Shown here: piece after piece, positions 34,244-44,898 of the stretch
How positions within the stretch are numbered: position 1 is the stretch's first letter
Layout: each line of letters opens with the position of its first letter
From: Sphingobacterium wenxiniae
Lineage (GTDB): Bacteria; Bacteroidota; Bacteroidia; Sphingobacteriales; Sphingobacteriaceae
Assembly: GCF_900116225.1 (NCBI RefSeq)
Contig: NZ_FOZZ01000008.1
Coordinates: 114,050 to 178,049 of the forward strand
DNA length: 64,000 nt
Direction of reading: 5' to 3'
Made by a program: the position numbers and the translations under genes
The notes under the pieces: generated by a model
Told to the model about the DNA's origin: nothing
Seen by the model: the letters and a program-made list of their open reading frames with translations, nothing else
The model's database searches: none

Positions 34244-34846
34244 TTATTTATAAAATGAAAATGGCCTTGTTTGTTCAAAGTCTTCAATCAACTCTTTTTG
34301 GCTTAAGATATAGTCGATGTCGTCATAGCCATTGATTAAGCAGGACTTTTTGTAAGGATTGATTTCAAATTCAAAGCTGTCGCCGGTTGCGTTGATGGTA
34401 ACGGTTTGTGTTTCTAAATCAACAGTTAATTCATTTGTTGGGTCAGCAAAGACGGCAGCAAATATCTTTTCCAAAAAATCATCCGGCACCGTGATAGGTA
34501 ATACACCATTGTTTAAGGCATTGCCTTTGAAGATGTCAGCAAAGAAAGAGCTGATAACGACATTGAAGCCGTAGTCTTCGATTGCCCAAGCGGCGTGTTC
34601 GCGGGATGATCCGCAACCGAAGTTTTTGCCGGCTACGAGAATTTTTCCGCTGTAAGTTGGGTCGTTCATCACAAAATCAGCTTTTGGCTGATCGTTGCTG
34701 TCATAACGCCAATCACGGAATAAATTGTTACCAAAGCCCTCGCGTGTTGTTGCTTTTAGAAAGCGGGCCGGGATAATCTGGTCGGTATCGATATTTTCAA
34801 TCGGTAGCGGGACTACCCGCGACACTAATTTTTCAAATTTTTTCAT
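34244..34846 (-). CDS. leuD: 3-isopropylmalate dehydratase small subunit
   Basis: 200 residues. It forms the LeuCD isomerase with the Fe-S large subunit. The aconitase small-domain motif is [20 protein letters not shown] near 15-35 and [16 protein letters not shown] near 75-90. Length matches the family. It is separated from leuC by the methyltransferase gene, which is unusual because leuC and leuD are normally adjacent. Confidence 0.95.
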   Translation of the reverse strand: MKKFEKLVSRVVPLPIENIDTDQIIPARFLKATTREGFGNNLFRDWRYDSNDQPKADFVMNDPTYSGKILVAGKNFGCGSSREHAAWAIEDYGFNVVISSFFADIFKGNALNNGVLPITVPDDFLEKIFAAVFADPTNELTVDLETQTVTINATGDSFEFEINPYKKSCLINGYDDIDYILSQKELIEDFEQTRPFSFYK

Positions 34847-34931
34847 CTTAACAAATTGTTCTTTATTGTGATAAAGCTATTAGATCTATTCCTCCCTCCG
34901 TGTGGTTTGAATAAATCATGATGGTTTCATA

Positions 34932-35756
34932 TTATGAATTTAATATTGCTCTTACTTCTCTAAGTTTCATTGTCATGCTTATAGCCGTGTTTTCCGCCCA
35001 ATCATTATAGTCTTTAATGGCTTCTAAGCGATTTTGGTCAGAAATATAACCTTCATCTACCATTTGTTTGGAACTGGCTACTTTTGACCAAACTTTGATT
35101 TTGTCTATATGTAAGGGATTTTTACGCTCATAATGTTCATCTGCATCAAAAACCTCAATCTGACCAAAACCATGTTCTTCAAGCATGTCTTCAAGATCAT
35201 AACCAATCCTATTGTTCATGCCGGCATCTTTTCTCCACATCAAGAACATATGATAAAAATTATCCATACTCTTCGGAATGCGTGGATTCCAGCTGATGGC
35301 TTCGTGATTATAATCAAGAATAGAAATTTGCCCGTTAGGTTTTAGTAAAGATTTTAGTTTATCAATAGCTGTGTCTAATGTTGAAATCCATTGAAAGGTC
35401 CGTGCGGATACAATAAGGTCAAACTTTTGATCGCTCTCAAAATCTAATAAATCACAGTGATGGAGTTCAAGATTTCGAATGTCTGAAAACAGATTTTTCC
35501 CTTCCTCAATAAAAGATGCCGTGTTGTCAATTCCGACAACATATCCGGTAGGACCTACGATATTTGCAATATCTTTTGTGATTGCTCCTGTCGAACAGCC
35601 AATATCCAAAACTCTGAGACCTGGTTTTAACGCGGATTTTAGTGTGCGATAATCTTGTTCGAGTGTTCTTTGGTTGAAAATCGTAGAAGCATTCTGTGAT
35701 GTTCTATCGATTACTTTATTTTCTGAGGCAGCAGCCGTTTCGCAGATATGACACAT
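34932..35756 (-). CDS. Class I SAM-dependent methyltransferase between leuC and leuD
   Basis: 274 residues. The SAM-binding Rossmann motif is LRVLDIGCSTGAITKDIA near 48-65, followed by GYVVGIDNT and a CDLLDF acidic loop. The C-terminal part (about 150-274) is helical and reminiscent of trans-aconitate methyltransferase-like enzymes; substrate unknown. It starts with an odd MCHICETAAASENK that carries a CxxC pair. It sits between leuC (3 bp away) and leuD, so it is certainly co-transcribed. A role in leucine synthesis is possible but not shown. Confidence 0.88.
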   Translation of the reverse strand: MCHICETAAASENKVIDRTSQNASTIFNQRTLEQDYRTLKSALKPGLRVLDIGCSTGAITKDIANIVGPTGYVVGIDNTASFIEEGKNLFSDIRNLELHHCDLLDFESDQKFDLIVSARTFQWISTLDTAIDKLKSLLKPNGQISILDYNHEAISWNPRIPKSMDNFYHMFLMWRKDAGMNNRIGYDLEDMLEEHGFGQIEVFDADEHYERKNPLHIDKIKVWSKVASSKQMVDEGYISDQNRLEAIKDYNDWAENTAISMTMKLREVRAILNS

Positions 35757-35759
35757 ATT

Positions 35760-37157
35760 TTAAACTACCTCTCTAACATCCACAATTTTACCAGCCACGG
35801 CAGCTGCGGCAGCGGTCAGTGGGCTTGCCAACATCGTACGTGCATTAGGCCCTTGACGACCTTCAAAGTTTCTGTTGGATGTAGATATACAATATTTTCC
35901 TGCTGGAATTTTGTCTTCATTCATCCCTAAACATGCTGAACATCCTGGTTCACGAAGTATAAATCCGGCTTCTTCGAAAATTTTGTCTATACCTTCCTCT
36001 TTGGCTTGTGCCTCGACTTGTTTAGAGCCAGGAACAATCCATACTTCTACATTGTCTGCTTTCTTTTTACCCTTAACGAAGGAAGCTACGGTGCGTAGAT
36101 CCTCGATTCGGGAATTGGTGCATGAACCGATGAATACGTAATCTACAGGATGTCCTATTAACTTTTGGTTATCTTGGAAACCCATGTAGTTCAGTGCTTT
36201 TTCGTATGATGGTTGTTCGGATTCTGGTTGGGCTGCTGTTGCAGGAATGGCATCTGAAATACCTATACCCATGCCTGGGTTTGTACCGTATGTAATCATC
36301 GGTTGTATATCTGCTGCATCAAATTGCAATACAGCATCAAATTGTGCATCCTCATCTGAATATAAGGTTTTCCAATAATCTACAGCTTTATCCCAGGCTT
36401 CTCCTTTAGGTGCGAATTCACGCCCTTGTACATAGTCGAAAGTAGTTTGGTCAGGTGCAATCAGACCACCGCGGGCACCCATTTCTATACTCATGTTACA
36501 CACGGTCATACGGCCTTCCATACTCAAAGAGCGGATTGCCGAACCTGCAAACTCCACAAAGTAACCTGTTCCACCGGCGGCTGTTGTTTTCGAAATGATG
36601 TATAGTACAATATCTTTTGCTCCTACACCTTTTGCCAGTTCGCCATTAACTTCAATTTTCATGGTTTTGGGCTTTTGCAACAATAGACATTGCGTAGCAA
36701 AAACCTGCTCTACCTGTGAGGTTCCAATACCAAAGGCAATAGCTCCGAAAGCTCCATGTGTTGACGTGTGACTATCCCCACATACCATGGTTTTTCCTGG
36801 TTGGGTAATACCCAATTCAGGGCCAATAACATGTACGATACCTTGGTATGGGTGACCTAAGCCATATAACTCAACACCAAATTCCTTCGTATTTTTGGTC
36901 AGCATATCCACTTGATAGCGTGATAGTTCTTCTTGAATAGGTAAGTGCTGATTCAATGTTGGTACGTTGTGATCCGCTGTAGCTACCGTTTGGTTTGGGC
37001 GGAACACAGGAATACCACGCTTGCGCAGACCGTCAAAAGCCTGTGGTGAAGTAACCTCGTGGATAAGATGTGTGTCGATGTATAAAATATCTGGGAAGCC
37101 TTCCTGGCTTTTGACAACATGTGCATCCCAAATCTTCTCAACTAATGTTTTTCCCAT
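35760..37157 (-). CDS. leuC: 3-isopropylmalate dehydratase large subunit
   Basis: 465 residues. The aconitase-family large subunit interconverts 2- and 3-isopropylmalate. The 4Fe-4S cysteines are in [14 protein letters not shown] (near 345) and [13 protein letters not shown] (near 405-410). The early motif [19 protein letters not shown] is also typical. It is upstream of the methyltransferase and leuD. Confidence 0.96.
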   Translation of the reverse strand: MGKTLVEKIWDAHVVKSQEGFPDILYIDTHLIHEVTSPQAFDGLRKRGIPVFRPNQTVATADHNVPTLNQHLPIQEELSRYQVDMLTKNTKEFGVELYGLGHPYQGIVHVIGPELGITQPGKTMVCGDSHTSTHGAFGAIAFGIGTSQVEQVFATQCLLLQKPKTMKIEVNGELAKGVGAKDIVLYIISKTTAAGGTGYFVEFAGSAIRSLSMEGRMTVCNMSIEMGARGGLIAPDQTTFDYVQGREFAPKGEAWDKAVDYWKTLYSDEDAQFDAVLQFDAADIQPMITYGTNPGMGIGISDAIPATAAQPESEQPSYEKALNYMGFQDNQKLIGHPVDYVFIGSCTNSRIEDLRTVASFVKGKKKADNVEVWIVPGSKQVEAQAKEEGIDKIFEEAGFILREPGCSACLGMNEDKIPAGKYCISTSNRNFEGRQGPNARTMLASPLTAAAAAVAGKIVDVREVV

Positions 37158-37177
37158 TTCTCTCTTCTTTATTATAG

Positions 37178-37255
37178 TTGTCAGTAATCAGTTTTCAGTG
37201 GTCAGTCACCGGTAGTTGTTGCTTACTGATAACTGACTACTGTCCACTGACTACT
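37178..37255. repeat. CAGTTTTCAGTGGTCAGT repeat between ilvC and leuC
   Basis: Degenerate units such as GTCAGTAATCAGTTTTCAGT and ACTGATAACTGACTACTGTC pair as an extended hairpin. It fills the whole spacer between the ilvC stop and the leuC start. Confidence 0.7.
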
Positions 37256-37258
37256 AAA

Positions 37259-38740
37259 TTAAACAGTTTTGATGGCTTTCATTGCCGTCATTGCTTTACG
37301 CAATTTAGTGCCAACAATTTCTACAGGGTGGGTACGTAAGATTTCATTTACTTGCACTAACTGTACGTTGTCTACTGAGCCGTCTTTCCCTTCGTTGAAA
37401 TTTTTACCCACTAAGTCGGTATCCACTTTCTTCATGAAATCAGTCAACAAAGGTTTACAAGCTTGGTCGAATAGGTAACAGCCGTACTCTGCCGTATCGG
37501 AAATAACACGGTTCATTTCGAATAATTTCTTACGTGCAATAGTGTTGGCAATCAAAGGGGTTTCGTGCAGAGATTCATAATAAGCAGATTCTGGTTTGAT
37601 ACCGGCTTCTACCATGGTTTCGAAAGCCAATTCTACACCTGCTCTTACGAAGGCAACCATTAATAGGTAATTGTCGAAATATTCCTGCTCACCGATTTTT
37701 ACATCGCCGGCTGGAGTTTTTTCGAAAGCTGTTTCGCCTGTTTCTGCTCTCCATTTCAATAGGTTAGCATCACCGTTGGCCCAGTCCTCCATCATAGTTT
37801 TGCTGAACTCGCCAGACATAATGTCATCTTGGTGTTTTTGGAACAATGGGCGCATAATGTCTTTTAACTCCTCAGAAACTTGGAAAGCTTTGATTTTAGC
37901 TGGGTTGGAAAGTCTGTCCATCATACCGCTAACACCACCGTGTTTTAAAGCTTCAGTGATGACTTCTACACCGTATTGTACCAATTTGGATGCGTAGCCT
38001 GCATCAATTCCTTTTTCGATCATTTTGTCGAAAGAAAGAATCGAGCCTGTTTGTAACAAACCACAAAGGATAGTTTGTTCACCCATCAAATCAGATTTTA
38101 CTTCGGCTACGAAAGATGATTTCAATACACCAGCACGGTGACCACCTGTACCTACGCAATATGCTTTGGCATAAGGCCAGCCTTTTCCTTCTGGGTCATT
38201 CTCAGGGTGTACAGCAATCAAGGTTGGAACGCCAAATCCTCTTAAGTACTCTGCACGGACTTCAGAACCCGGACATTTAGGTGCGACCATGATAACCGTA
38301 ATATCTTTACGAATCTGCATACCTTCTTCTACAATGTTGAAACCATGGGAGTAGGATAGGGCAGCACCTTGCTTCATCAAGGGTTGTACAGCATTGATAA
38401 CAGCCGTGTGTTGTTTATCAGGAGTTAGGTTGATTACCAAATCAGCATTTGGAATCAACTCCTCGTATGTACCAACATTGAAATTGTTGTCGGTCGCGTT
38501 TTTCCAAGAATCTCTTTTTTGGTCAATAGCTTCTTTACGTAATGCGTAAGATACGTCAAGTCCGCTGTCACGAAGGTTTAAACCTTGGTTTAAGCCTTGG
38601 GCACCACAGCCCACGATTACGATTTTTTTACCTTTTAAAGTGTTAACGCCATCTGCAAACTCTGCTGAATCCATAAATTCTGCATGACCTAATTGGTTTA
38701 ATTGCTCTCTAAGCGGTAAGGTGTTAAAATAATTTGCCAT
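37259..38740 (-). CDS. ilvC: Ketol-acid reductoisomerase, class II (long form)
   Basis: 493 residues. It catalyses the NADPH-dependent alkyl migration and reduction step of valine, leucine and isoleucine synthesis. The Rossmann motif is [20 protein letters not shown] near 34-53, with the basic [14 protein letters not shown] loop favouring NADPH. Its length is that of the E. coli-type class II enzyme, with duplicated C-terminal helical domains, rather than the roughly 330-residue class I form. It lies between DinB and leuC in the array. Confidence 0.95.
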   Translation of the reverse strand: MANYFNTLPLREQLNQLGHAEFMDSAEFADGVNTLKGKKIVIVGCGAQGLNQGLNLRDSGLDVSYALRKEAIDQKRDSWKNATDNNFNVGTYEELIPNADLVINLTPDKQHTAVINAVQPLMKQGAALSYSHGFNIVEEGMQIRKDITVIMVAPKCPGSEVRAEYLRGFGVPTLIAVHPENDPEGKGWPYAKAYCVGTGGHRAGVLKSSFVAEVKSDLMGEQTILCGLLQTGSILSFDKMIEKGIDAGYASKLVQYGVEVITEALKHGGVSGMMDRLSNPAKIKAFQVSEELKDIMRPLFQKHQDDIMSGEFSKTMMEDWANGDANLLKWRAETGETAFEKTPAGDVKIGEQEYFDNYLLMVAFVRAGVELAFETMVEAGIKPESAYYESLHETPLIANTIARKKLFEMNRVISDTAEYGCYLFDQACKPLLTDFMKKVDTDLVGKNFNEGKDGSVDNVQLVQVNEILRTHPVEIVGTKLRKAMTAMKAIKTV

Positions 38741-38747
38741 TTTTTTA

Positions 38748-38781
38748 TTAGTATTGAGTATTTAGTAATGAGTATTGAGAT
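38748..38781. repeat. TATTGAG-type repeat upstream of ilvC
   Basis: Repeated AGTATTGAGTATTTAGTAAT units occur upstream of ilvC. The same TATTGAG/TATTTAG family appears at 7447-7498, 41868-41950 and 45152-45228. Confidence 0.65.
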
Positions 38782-38821
38782 GCCGATATAGTTTACCAAC
38801 GTCTCGTCCTTATTGTTTTTT

Positions 38822-38860
38822 ATCCTCTCTCCAACCCTCTCCCAGGGAGAGGGAGGTAGA
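38822..38860. repeat. CCTCTCC repeat upstream of ilvC
   Basis: CCTCTCTCCAACCCTCTCCC followed by GGGAGAGGGAGG forms a hairpin; related to 22061-22120. Confidence 0.75.
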
Positions 38861-38912
38861 AAGATGTTCTTGTTTATTACTTTTTGTTCTATAATATTAA
38901 ATCCTAATATTA

Positions 38913-38943
38913 TTCCCCTCCTTTGGAGGGGTTAGGGGAGGAT
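38913..38943. repeat. CCCCTCCTTTGGAGGGG repeat at the DinB gene end
   Basis: The palindromic unit with flanking TTAGGGGAGGATT contains the stop codon of the DinB-family gene: on the minus strand its coding ends ATCCTCCCCTAA (38932-38934). Same family as 34161-34227. Confidence 0.85.
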
Positions 38944-39399
38944 TATTCTCCGTTGGGCTATTGCATAGCCTAAATGTAAGTTGTCATGACCAGATGTGGT
39001 AACCAAAACATCAGCGAAGCTGTTTAATAGCGATCCATAGGTTGCCGTATCGTAGGGTTGTATAGTCGCAAAGATACCTTTGTTATAGTCGTCTTCAATT
39101 TTTTCAATTGTTGAGATAGCCAATGCTTTCAGTTCGGCAGCTTCTTCCGCAGTTACAAAGTATGTTGGTTTTGATCCTTTTTTATACGCTTCTAAATATC
39201 TAATAGCGGAAGTGTCGGTGTTGATACCCGTACGTGCATAGCACAGTGTTTGGGTACTGACCACAATATGTCCGAAGTTCCAGATAATATTGTTATTGAA
39301 CCCCTCTGGAATCTTATTTAGCTCGTCTAATGTAAGTTCTTCCAGCAGTTGGATAAAGGCCTTACGACTATCTATGATAAATTTAAATATTTCTTTCAT
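38932..39399 (-). CDS. DinB-family protein
   Basis: 155 residues of the DinB/YfiT four-helix-bundle superfamily. Two of the expected metal-binding histidines are visible in WNFGHIVVS (near 48) and HDNLHLGYAIAQRR near 138-151. Members include thiol transferases and stress proteins with unknown substrates. The last codons and stop (IILP, TAA) come from a palindromic repeat, so the true C-terminus may have been replaced. It is embedded in the array between ilvN and ilvC. Confidence 0.85.
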   Translation of the reverse strand: MKEIFKFIIDSRKAFIQLLEELTLDELNKIPEGFNNNIIWNFGHIVVSTQTLCYARTGINTDTSAIRYLEAYKKGSKPTYFVTAEEAAELKALAISTIEKIEDDYNKGIFATIQPYDTATYGSLLNSFADVLVTTSGHDNLHLGYAIAQRRIILP

Positions 39400-39400
39400 T

Positions 39401-39445
39401 ATATATGTTTAATTGTTTAATCGATTAACCGTTTAAACGATTCAT
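39401..39445. repeat. GTTTAATCGATTAACCG repeat in the ilvN-DinB spacer
   Basis: Degenerate inverted units (GTTTAATCGATTAAC, CGTTTAAACGATT) fill the spacer. No promoter elements seen. Confidence 0.55.
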
Positions 39446-39458
39446 CAACTAAACGTTT

Positions 39459-40049
39459 CTACATGGTGAACACATCATCCTGTTGGTCAAGGTATTCGTT
39501 TTCGACGATTTCCGGTGAAGGTGTTTCCCGTTCAAATTGTTTTAACTTAGAGTGGAAGCCTGCACTGTCCTTGATTATGGCAATACGTGCGCCACGTACA
39601 AACTCAATAAGTTTGTATTTACCTAACTCGGAGGTTAATCTGTCAATTTCCTCACGATGCCCTGCTGTTTCGAAGACGGTATAGTCATTACGGATAACTA
39701 CTGCAGAAGCACCATATTCACGCAATAAACGTTCTACAGGAGCTTTTTCAGCAATGATTTCTGTAGGAACTTTATAGAGAGCTTGTTCTTGCCAGATCAG
39801 TTCTTCGTTGGTATTGTAATAGGCCTTCAATACTTCCACTTGTTTCTCGATTTGGCGACAAAGCTTGCGCACAACCTCTTCACTCTCGTGGATTAAAATC
39901 GTAAAGCGGTGGATGCCTTCCACTTCGGAAGGGGAAGTATTCAAGCTTTCGATGTTGATTTTCCTTCTGGAGAAGATGCCGGAGATACGGCCAATCATAC
40001 CGATGGCATTCTCTGTATATAAGGTAATGGTATATTCTTGTTTTTCCAT
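39459..40049 (-). CDS. ilvN: Acetolactate synthase small (regulatory) subunit
   Basis: 196 residues. The N-terminal ACT domain (about 1-80, TENAIGMIGRISGIFSRRKI and IESLNTSPSEVEG) binds valine and regulates IlvB; the C-terminal extension (about 85-196) is typical of the longer small subunit. It lies 72 bp after ilvB and would form the holoenzyme with it. Confidence 0.93.
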   Translation of the reverse strand: MEKQEYTITLYTENAIGMIGRISGIFSRRKINIESLNTSPSEVEGIHRFTILIHESEEVVRKLCRQIEKQVEVLKAYYNTNEELIWQEQALYKVPTEIIAEKAPVERLLREYGASAVVIRNDYTVFETAGHREEIDRLTSELGKYKLIEFVRGARIAIIKDSAGFHSKLKQFERETPSPEIVENEYLDQQDDVFTM

Positions 40050-40052
40050 TGT

Positions 40053-40115
40053 TTAAAAGCTTATAGGCTATAGGCCTTAGGCAGTAGGCTTAAAGCTTAC
40101 TGCTTAAAGCTTATT
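40053..40115. repeat. TAGGCTATAGGC / TTAAAGCTTA repeat between ilvB and ilvN
   Basis: Short degenerate repeats (AGCTTATAGGC, CTATAGGCC, GCTTAAAGCTTACTGC) form a weak hairpin in the spacer. Confidence 0.55.
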
Positions 40116-40121
40116 GCTGTG

Positions 40122-41864
40122 TTATTTTAACCTAATTTCTGATACCGACGCTCCTTGTGGAACCATTGGGAACACATTGTTTTCCTTTCCTACCATTACT
40201 TCTAGTAAGTAGGAACCGTCGTGTTCTAACATGGTTTTTAGTGCAGAGTAGAGGTTCTCACGTTCGGAAATGCTATTCCCATCAATATGATATCCTTTGG
40301 CTACAGCTACAAAATCTGGGCTTGTAATATTCACAAAAGAATAGCGTTTATCATTGAATAGCTGCTGCCACTGGCGAACCATACCTAAGAACTGGTTGTT
40401 AAGCACCAATATTTTTACCTTAGCGCCGAATTGCATGATTGTCCCTAACTCCTGGATAGTCATCTGAATACCACCATCTCCTACAACAACAATAACGTCG
40501 CGCTCCGGAGCACCATACCAAGCACCTATTGCGGCTGGTAGTCCAAAGCCCATCGTCCCCAGTCCTCCGGAGGTTACGTTGGATTTTGATGAGTTAAATT
40601 TTGCGTAACGGCAGGCTACCATTTGATGCTGCCCCACATCCGTAACGATAACGGCATCTCCGCCCGTTAGTTCGTTTAAGGTTTTGATTACTTCGCCCAT
40701 AGTCATGACTTCCCCAGTTGGGTTTAGCTCATCGTGGATAACAGCCTTAACCTCTTCTTTCTCCAACTCGCGGAATTGTTGCAACCAGGCCGAATGATCT
40801 CTTTTCTCTACCAACGATGTCAATAGAGGCAAAGTCTCTTTGCAATCGCCCCAAACAGGTACGGTTGCTTTTACATTTTTGTCGATTTCGGCAGGGTCAA
40901 TATCTAAATGGATAACTTTGGCTTGTTTAGCATATTTATCCAATCTCCCTGTCACACGGTCATCAAAACGCATACCTACAGCAATTAACACATCGCATTC
41001 ATTGGTCATCACATTTGGGGCGTAATTGCCGTGCATGCCTAACATACCTACATGTTGTGGATGATCAGTTTCCAATGCGCTCAATCCCATTACGGTCGTT
41101 GCTGCTGGAAATCCCCCCTTTTCTATGAAGTGTTTAAACTCTTGTTCGGCTTTACCTAAAATAATCCCTTGGCCGAATAAAACAAATGGTTTTTTCGCTT
41201 GGTTGATAACTTGTGCGGCTTGCTCGACATATTCATGACGTACAATCGGAGCAGGTCTGTAGCTACGCACATAATCACACTTCTCGTATCCTTCGTAGTC
41301 AAATAATTGTATCTGTGCATTCTTGGTAATATCGATCAATACTGGGCCAGGTCTCCCTGTGCGAGCAATGTAGAATGCTTTAGCCAATACACTTGGAATT
41401 TCGGTCGCATCGGTTACCTGATAGTTCCATTTGGTGACTGGCGTAGTGATATTGATCACATCAGTTTCCTGAAAGGCATCTGTACCTAATAAGGCAGCAA
41501 AAACTTGACCTGTGATGCAGACAATAGGATTACTATCAATCATTGCGTCCGCTAATCCAGTTACTAAATTGGTAGCGCCCGGGCCACTTGTAGCAAAAGC
41601 TACACCTACACGGCCAGAGGTGCGAGCGTAACCTTGTGCGGCATGTATGCCCCCTTGTTCATGACGGACTAGAATATGATTCAACCTATCATTGTAATCA
41701 TATAACGCATCATAAATCGGCATGATGGCACCTCCTGGATACCCAAAGATGGTATCAGCTCCCTCGTGAATTAAAGCCTCTAAAACAGCTTGAGAACCGC
41801 TTATTTGGGTTGTCGTTGCTGTCTCTGTCTGAGGCGTCGCTTCCGTTTTTTCCAGTGTACTCAT
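40122..41864 (-). CDS. ilvB: Acetolactate synthase large (catalytic) subunit
   Basis: 580 residues. A TPP-dependent enzyme joining pyruvate with pyruvate or 2-oxobutanoate. The active-site Glu is in RHEQGGIHAAQG near 67 and the TPP/Mg loop is VVGDGGIQMTIQELGTIMQ near 465, ending at VLNNQFLGMVRQW. GYPGGAIMPIYDAL marks the N-terminus. It comes after ilvD in the array; its ATG 41864 is preceded by TATTGAG-type repeats. Confidence 0.96.
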   Translation of the reverse strand: MSTLEKTEATPQTETATTTQISGSQAVLEALIHEGADTIFGYPGGAIMPIYDALYDYNDRLNHILVRHEQGGIHAAQGYARTSGRVGVAFATSGPGATNLVTGLADAMIDSNPIVCITGQVFAALLGTDAFQETDVINITTPVTKWNYQVTDATEIPSVLAKAFYIARTGRPGPVLIDITKNAQIQLFDYEGYEKCDYVRSYRPAPIVRHEYVEQAAQVINQAKKPFVLFGQGIILGKAEQEFKHFIEKGGFPAATTVMGLSALETDHPQHVGMLGMHGNYAPNVMTNECDVLIAVGMRFDDRVTGRLDKYAKQAKVIHLDIDPAEIDKNVKATVPVWGDCKETLPLLTSLVEKRDHSAWLQQFRELEKEEVKAVIHDELNPTGEVMTMGEVIKTLNELTGGDAVIVTDVGQHQMVACRYAKFNSSKSNVTSGGLGTMGFGLPAAIGAWYGAPERDVIVVVGDGGIQMTIQELGTIMQFGAKVKILVLNNQFLGMVRQWQQLFNDKRYSFVNITSPDFVAVAKGYHIDGNSISERENLYSALKTMLEHDGSYLLEVMVGKENNVFPMVPQGASVSEIRLK

Positions 41865-41867
41865 TTT

Positions 41868-41950
41868 TATTTAATATTGAGATATTAGTATTGGGTATTG
41901 AGTAGTGCGTATTGAGATGAGTCTTTCTTTTACTCAATACTTTGTACTCG
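41868..41950. repeat. TATTGAG-family repeat between ilvD and ilvB
   Basis: Units such as AATATTGAG, TATTGGGTATTGAG and TACTCAATACT form a degenerate hairpin that occupies the ilvD-ilvB spacer. Confidence 0.65.
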
Positions 41951-41955
41951 TTACT

Positions 41956-43656
41956 TTATAAATCTGTCACACAGCCTTCCGACGCATCGGCTACTGTCTT
42001 TGCGTATTTGTATAAAACGCCTTTTGTTACTTTCAATGCAGGCTGTTTCCAGTTGGCTCGACGTTGCGCGATGACTTCATCGGATACCTGTAAGTTTAGG
42101 GTATTGTTTACTGCATCGATTTCAATGACGTCGTCATCTTCTACCAATCCGATTAACCCTCCTGCATAGGCCTCGGGTGTAATGTGCCCAACGACAAAAC
42201 CGTGTGTTCCTCCCGAGAAACGGCCATCAGTAATCAAGGCTACTGAATTACCTAGACCCGCTCCGATAATTAAGGCCGTAGGTTTAAGCATTTCCGGCAT
42301 ACCGGGAGCCCCTTTAGGTCCTTCGTTTTTGATAACGATAACATCGCCTGGCTTAATTCTTCCAGTTGCTACTCCAGCTACCAGATCGTGTTCGCCATCA
42401 AATACGCGTGCAGGACCTACGAAGCGTTCGCCTTCTTTCCCCGATATCTTGGCCACAGAGCCTTTCTCTGCTAGATTTCCGTAAAGAATTTGTAAGTGAC
42501 CTGTCGCTTTAATTGGATTGTCCAATCGCTTTACGATAGGTTGATTATAATCCATAATGGATTTTATGCCTTCAAGGTTCTCCGCTAACGTTTTTCCGGT
42601 TACGGTCAAACAATCTCCATGCAATAGCCCTTCATCTAATAGATAACGCATTACGGCTGGAGTTCCTCCATATTGGTGTAGATCCTGCATCAAGTATTTT
42701 CCTGATGGTTTGAAATCTGCCAATACAGGTGTTTCGTCAGACATGCGTTGGAAGTCATCTTGTGTAATATCTACCCCAACGGATTTACCGATAGCGATGA
42801 AATGTAAAACGGCATTGGTGCTTCCTCCTAGAATAATAATGGTGCGTAAAGCATTTTCAAATGCCTTACGGGTCATAATATCTGAGGGTTTAATGTCTTT
42901 CTCTAAAAGGATTTTGATGTATTTACCAGCTTCCAAGCATTCCGCTTTCTTTTCTTCGGATACAGCTGGATTGGAAGAAGAATAGGGTAAGCTCATCCCT
43001 AAAGCTTCAATAGCTGAGGCCATTGTATTTGCAGTGTACATACCACCACAAGCACCTGCACCTGGACAAGTATGTTTGATAATGCCTTCGTAATCTTCAT
43101 CGGAAAGATTTCCACAGACACGTTGACCCAGTGCTTCGAAAGCAGAAACAATATTCAGCTCCTGACCTTTGTAGTGTCCGGGAGCAATTGTTCCGCCGTA
43201 TACCATAATTGCCGGACGATCCAAGCGCCCCATAGCGATGATGGCACCAGGCATGTTCTTGTCACAACCCGGGATAGCGATTAAACCGTCGTAATACTGG
43301 CCTCCACAAATGGTCTCGATACTGTCTGCAATGACATCGCGAGAGACCAATGAATAGCGCATACCGTCTGTTCCGTTACTCATCCCATCACTCACACCTA
43401 TGGTACCAAATGTCAAACCGACCAAACCATTATTCCACACCCCTTTTTTGACGACTTGTGCTAAATCGTTGAGGTGCATGTTGCAGGTGTTACCGTCGTA
43501 GCCCATACTGGCTATACCAACTTGTCCTTTGTCCATATCCTCATCGGTTAGCCCGATACCATACAACATGGCTTTTGCTGCAGGTTGTGTCTCGTCCTGC
43601 GTGAAGATACGGCTGTACTTGTTTAAAACATTTTTCTCGTCAGATGATGACTTCAT
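41956..43656 (-). CDS. ilvD: Dihydroxy-acid dehydratase
   Basis: 566 residues. An Fe-S enzyme of the IlvD/Edd family, producing the 2-oxo acids of valine and isoleucine. Cluster ligands are in [10 protein letters not shown] (near 117) and [16 protein letters not shown] (near 190). Length matches the family. It overlaps the end of ilvE by 17 bp and lies second in the array. Confidence 0.95.
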   Translation of the reverse strand: MKSSSDEKNVLNKYSRIFTQDETQPAAKAMLYGIGLTDEDMDKGQVGIASMGYDGNTCNMHLNDLAQVVKKGVWNNGLVGLTFGTIGVSDGMSNGTDGMRYSLVSRDVIADSIETICGGQYYDGLIAIPGCDKNMPGAIIAMGRLDRPAIMVYGGTIAPGHYKGQELNIVSAFEALGQRVCGNLSDEDYEGIIKHTCPGAGACGGMYTANTMASAIEALGMSLPYSSSNPAVSEEKKAECLEAGKYIKILLEKDIKPSDIMTRKAFENALRTIIILGGSTNAVLHFIAIGKSVGVDITQDDFQRMSDETPVLADFKPSGKYLMQDLHQYGGTPAVMRYLLDEGLLHGDCLTVTGKTLAENLEGIKSIMDYNQPIVKRLDNPIKATGHLQILYGNLAEKGSVAKISGKEGERFVGPARVFDGEHDLVAGVATGRIKPGDVIVIKNEGPKGAPGMPEMLKPTALIIGAGLGNSVALITDGRFSGGTHGFVVGHITPEAYAGGLIGLVEDDDVIEIDAVNNTLNLQVSDEVIAQRRANWKQPALKVTKGVLYKYAKTVADASEGCVTDL

Positions 43657-44530
43657 AATTCTCTTCTTCTAATACTAATTTTTTATATTTTCTTTGGATG
43701 GAGGCACCTATGGTGTGTTCCCAATCCTCTTTATATCGTATATTGTCTACTTCTTTAATGCCGATGATTTCTGCTGCAGTACCACATAGGAATGCACTGT
43801 CAGCCTCATGTATATCTTGAATGCTTAAGCGCTTTTCGATGACTTCGATTTGAAAATCTTTACAGATCTCGATGACCGCCTGACGTGTAATGCCGGGGAA
43901 AATATTGCCCAATGGGGGAGTGTATATCTTGAAGTCCTTTTCAATAAATAGATTTTCACTGGAAGCTTGCGCTACAAATCCCTCCTGATCTAATAGCAAA
44001 GCCTCATCAAAACCATTGCGGATCGCGTCGCTGGATGCCAAAATGGAATTGATATACTGTCCGGATACCTTGGCATCTATGCGGAAAGATTTTGGATTCG
44101 GGCGCTCGATGCGCGAAGTACACACCCGAAGGAGGTTATGCCCTAAATAGGGCCCCCATTCCCAAGCAGCGATCATGATTTTAGATTCCACTGCAGAAGT
44201 AAGGTGCATATTGGAACCCGAGAATACCAACGGGCGTATATATGCTGAGCGAAGATTGTTTACAGATAGTAATTCATACGTCTTTTCTATCAAATGATTG
44301 TTGTTCCACTGATAGGGAAGGTTAATCGCACGACAAGACTCCTGCAAACGGTTGAAGTGTTCCTCAGCTTTAAAAATACGCGAGCCGTGATAGGTGCTGT
44401 ATGCCCTCAAACCCTCAAAAGCACCATAGCCATAGTGTAGAGACTGACCAAAAAGATCTGTTCCGGCTGTATTCGCCTTAACAAACTCCCCGTCTAAATA
44501 AATGTAGGTGTCCTGGTTGTAGTACTGCAT
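43640..44530 (-). CDS. ilvE: Branched-chain amino acid aminotransferase
   Basis: 296 residues of the class IV aminotransferase family. The PLP Lys is in [13 protein letters not shown] near 150 and the conserved [20 protein letters not shown] follows near 178-198. It makes Val, Leu and Ile from their 2-oxo acids. It is the first gene of the array and overlaps ilvD by 17 bp. No leucine-rich leader peptide or T-box was found upstream. Confidence 0.95.
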   Translation of the reverse strand: MQYYNQDTYIYLDGEFVKANTAGTDLFGQSLHYGYGAFEGLRAYSTYHGSRIFKAEEHFNRLQESCRAINLPYQWNNNHLIEKTYELLSVNNLRSAYIRPLVFSGSNMHLTSAVESKIMIAAWEWGPYLGHNLLRVCTSRIERPNPKSFRIDAKVSGQYINSILASSDAIRNGFDEALLLDQEGFVAQASSENLFIEKDFKIYTPPLGNIFPGITRQAVIEICKDFQIEVIEKRLSIQDIHEADSAFLCGTAAEIIGIKEVDNIRYKEDWEHTIGASIQRKYKKLVLEEENYEVII

Positions 44531-44898
44531 ATGTTACTTGTTTTATCCCCAATAAACTGTCTTGGATCCCATAGATGGTATCAGACGAATTTTACTTTTG
44601 TTAAGTTAGCGCTATTAAAAATTGTTTACAATAGCTTAAAGAATTATTTTGAAAAAGTTTATTATTTTGTATTTTTATGTTTATTTATTTTTAATTTTTG
44701 TTTTCAATATAATTTCAGAATAAAAAACTGATGTTAATAGACTGAAATTAAAATCGGTATATACCTAGAAAGATGTGTTTTTTTAAGGAGAGGCTGAAAT
44801 TCTTCTTAAAATTACTCTATTGGACAAAAAAGTTAATTAAAAAGGCCCTTAAAACCAATTGGTTTTAAGGGCCTTTTTAAATGTGCATTTTTTAGAGA
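44531..44898. other. Spacer between ilvE and atpC
   Basis: A gene-free region carrying the presumed ilvE promoter on the minus strand, though I find no clear TAnnTTTG pair. Near the atpC end it holds a 44-bp perfect palindrome (44837-44880). No attenuator-type leader peptide was found. Confidence 0.5.
44837..44880 (-). terminator. 44-bp perfect palindrome, atpC terminator
   Basis: Arms 44837-44858 and 44859-44880 are exact reverse complements (TTAAAAAGGCCCTTAAAACC...); the minus strand ends in a T run. It sits 18 bp behind atpC. Confidence 0.85.

Noticed and set aside
44531..44760. Attenuator leader peptide or T-box upstream of ilvE
   Set aside because: No short frame rich in Ile, Val or Leu codons and no T-box-like motif could be found.
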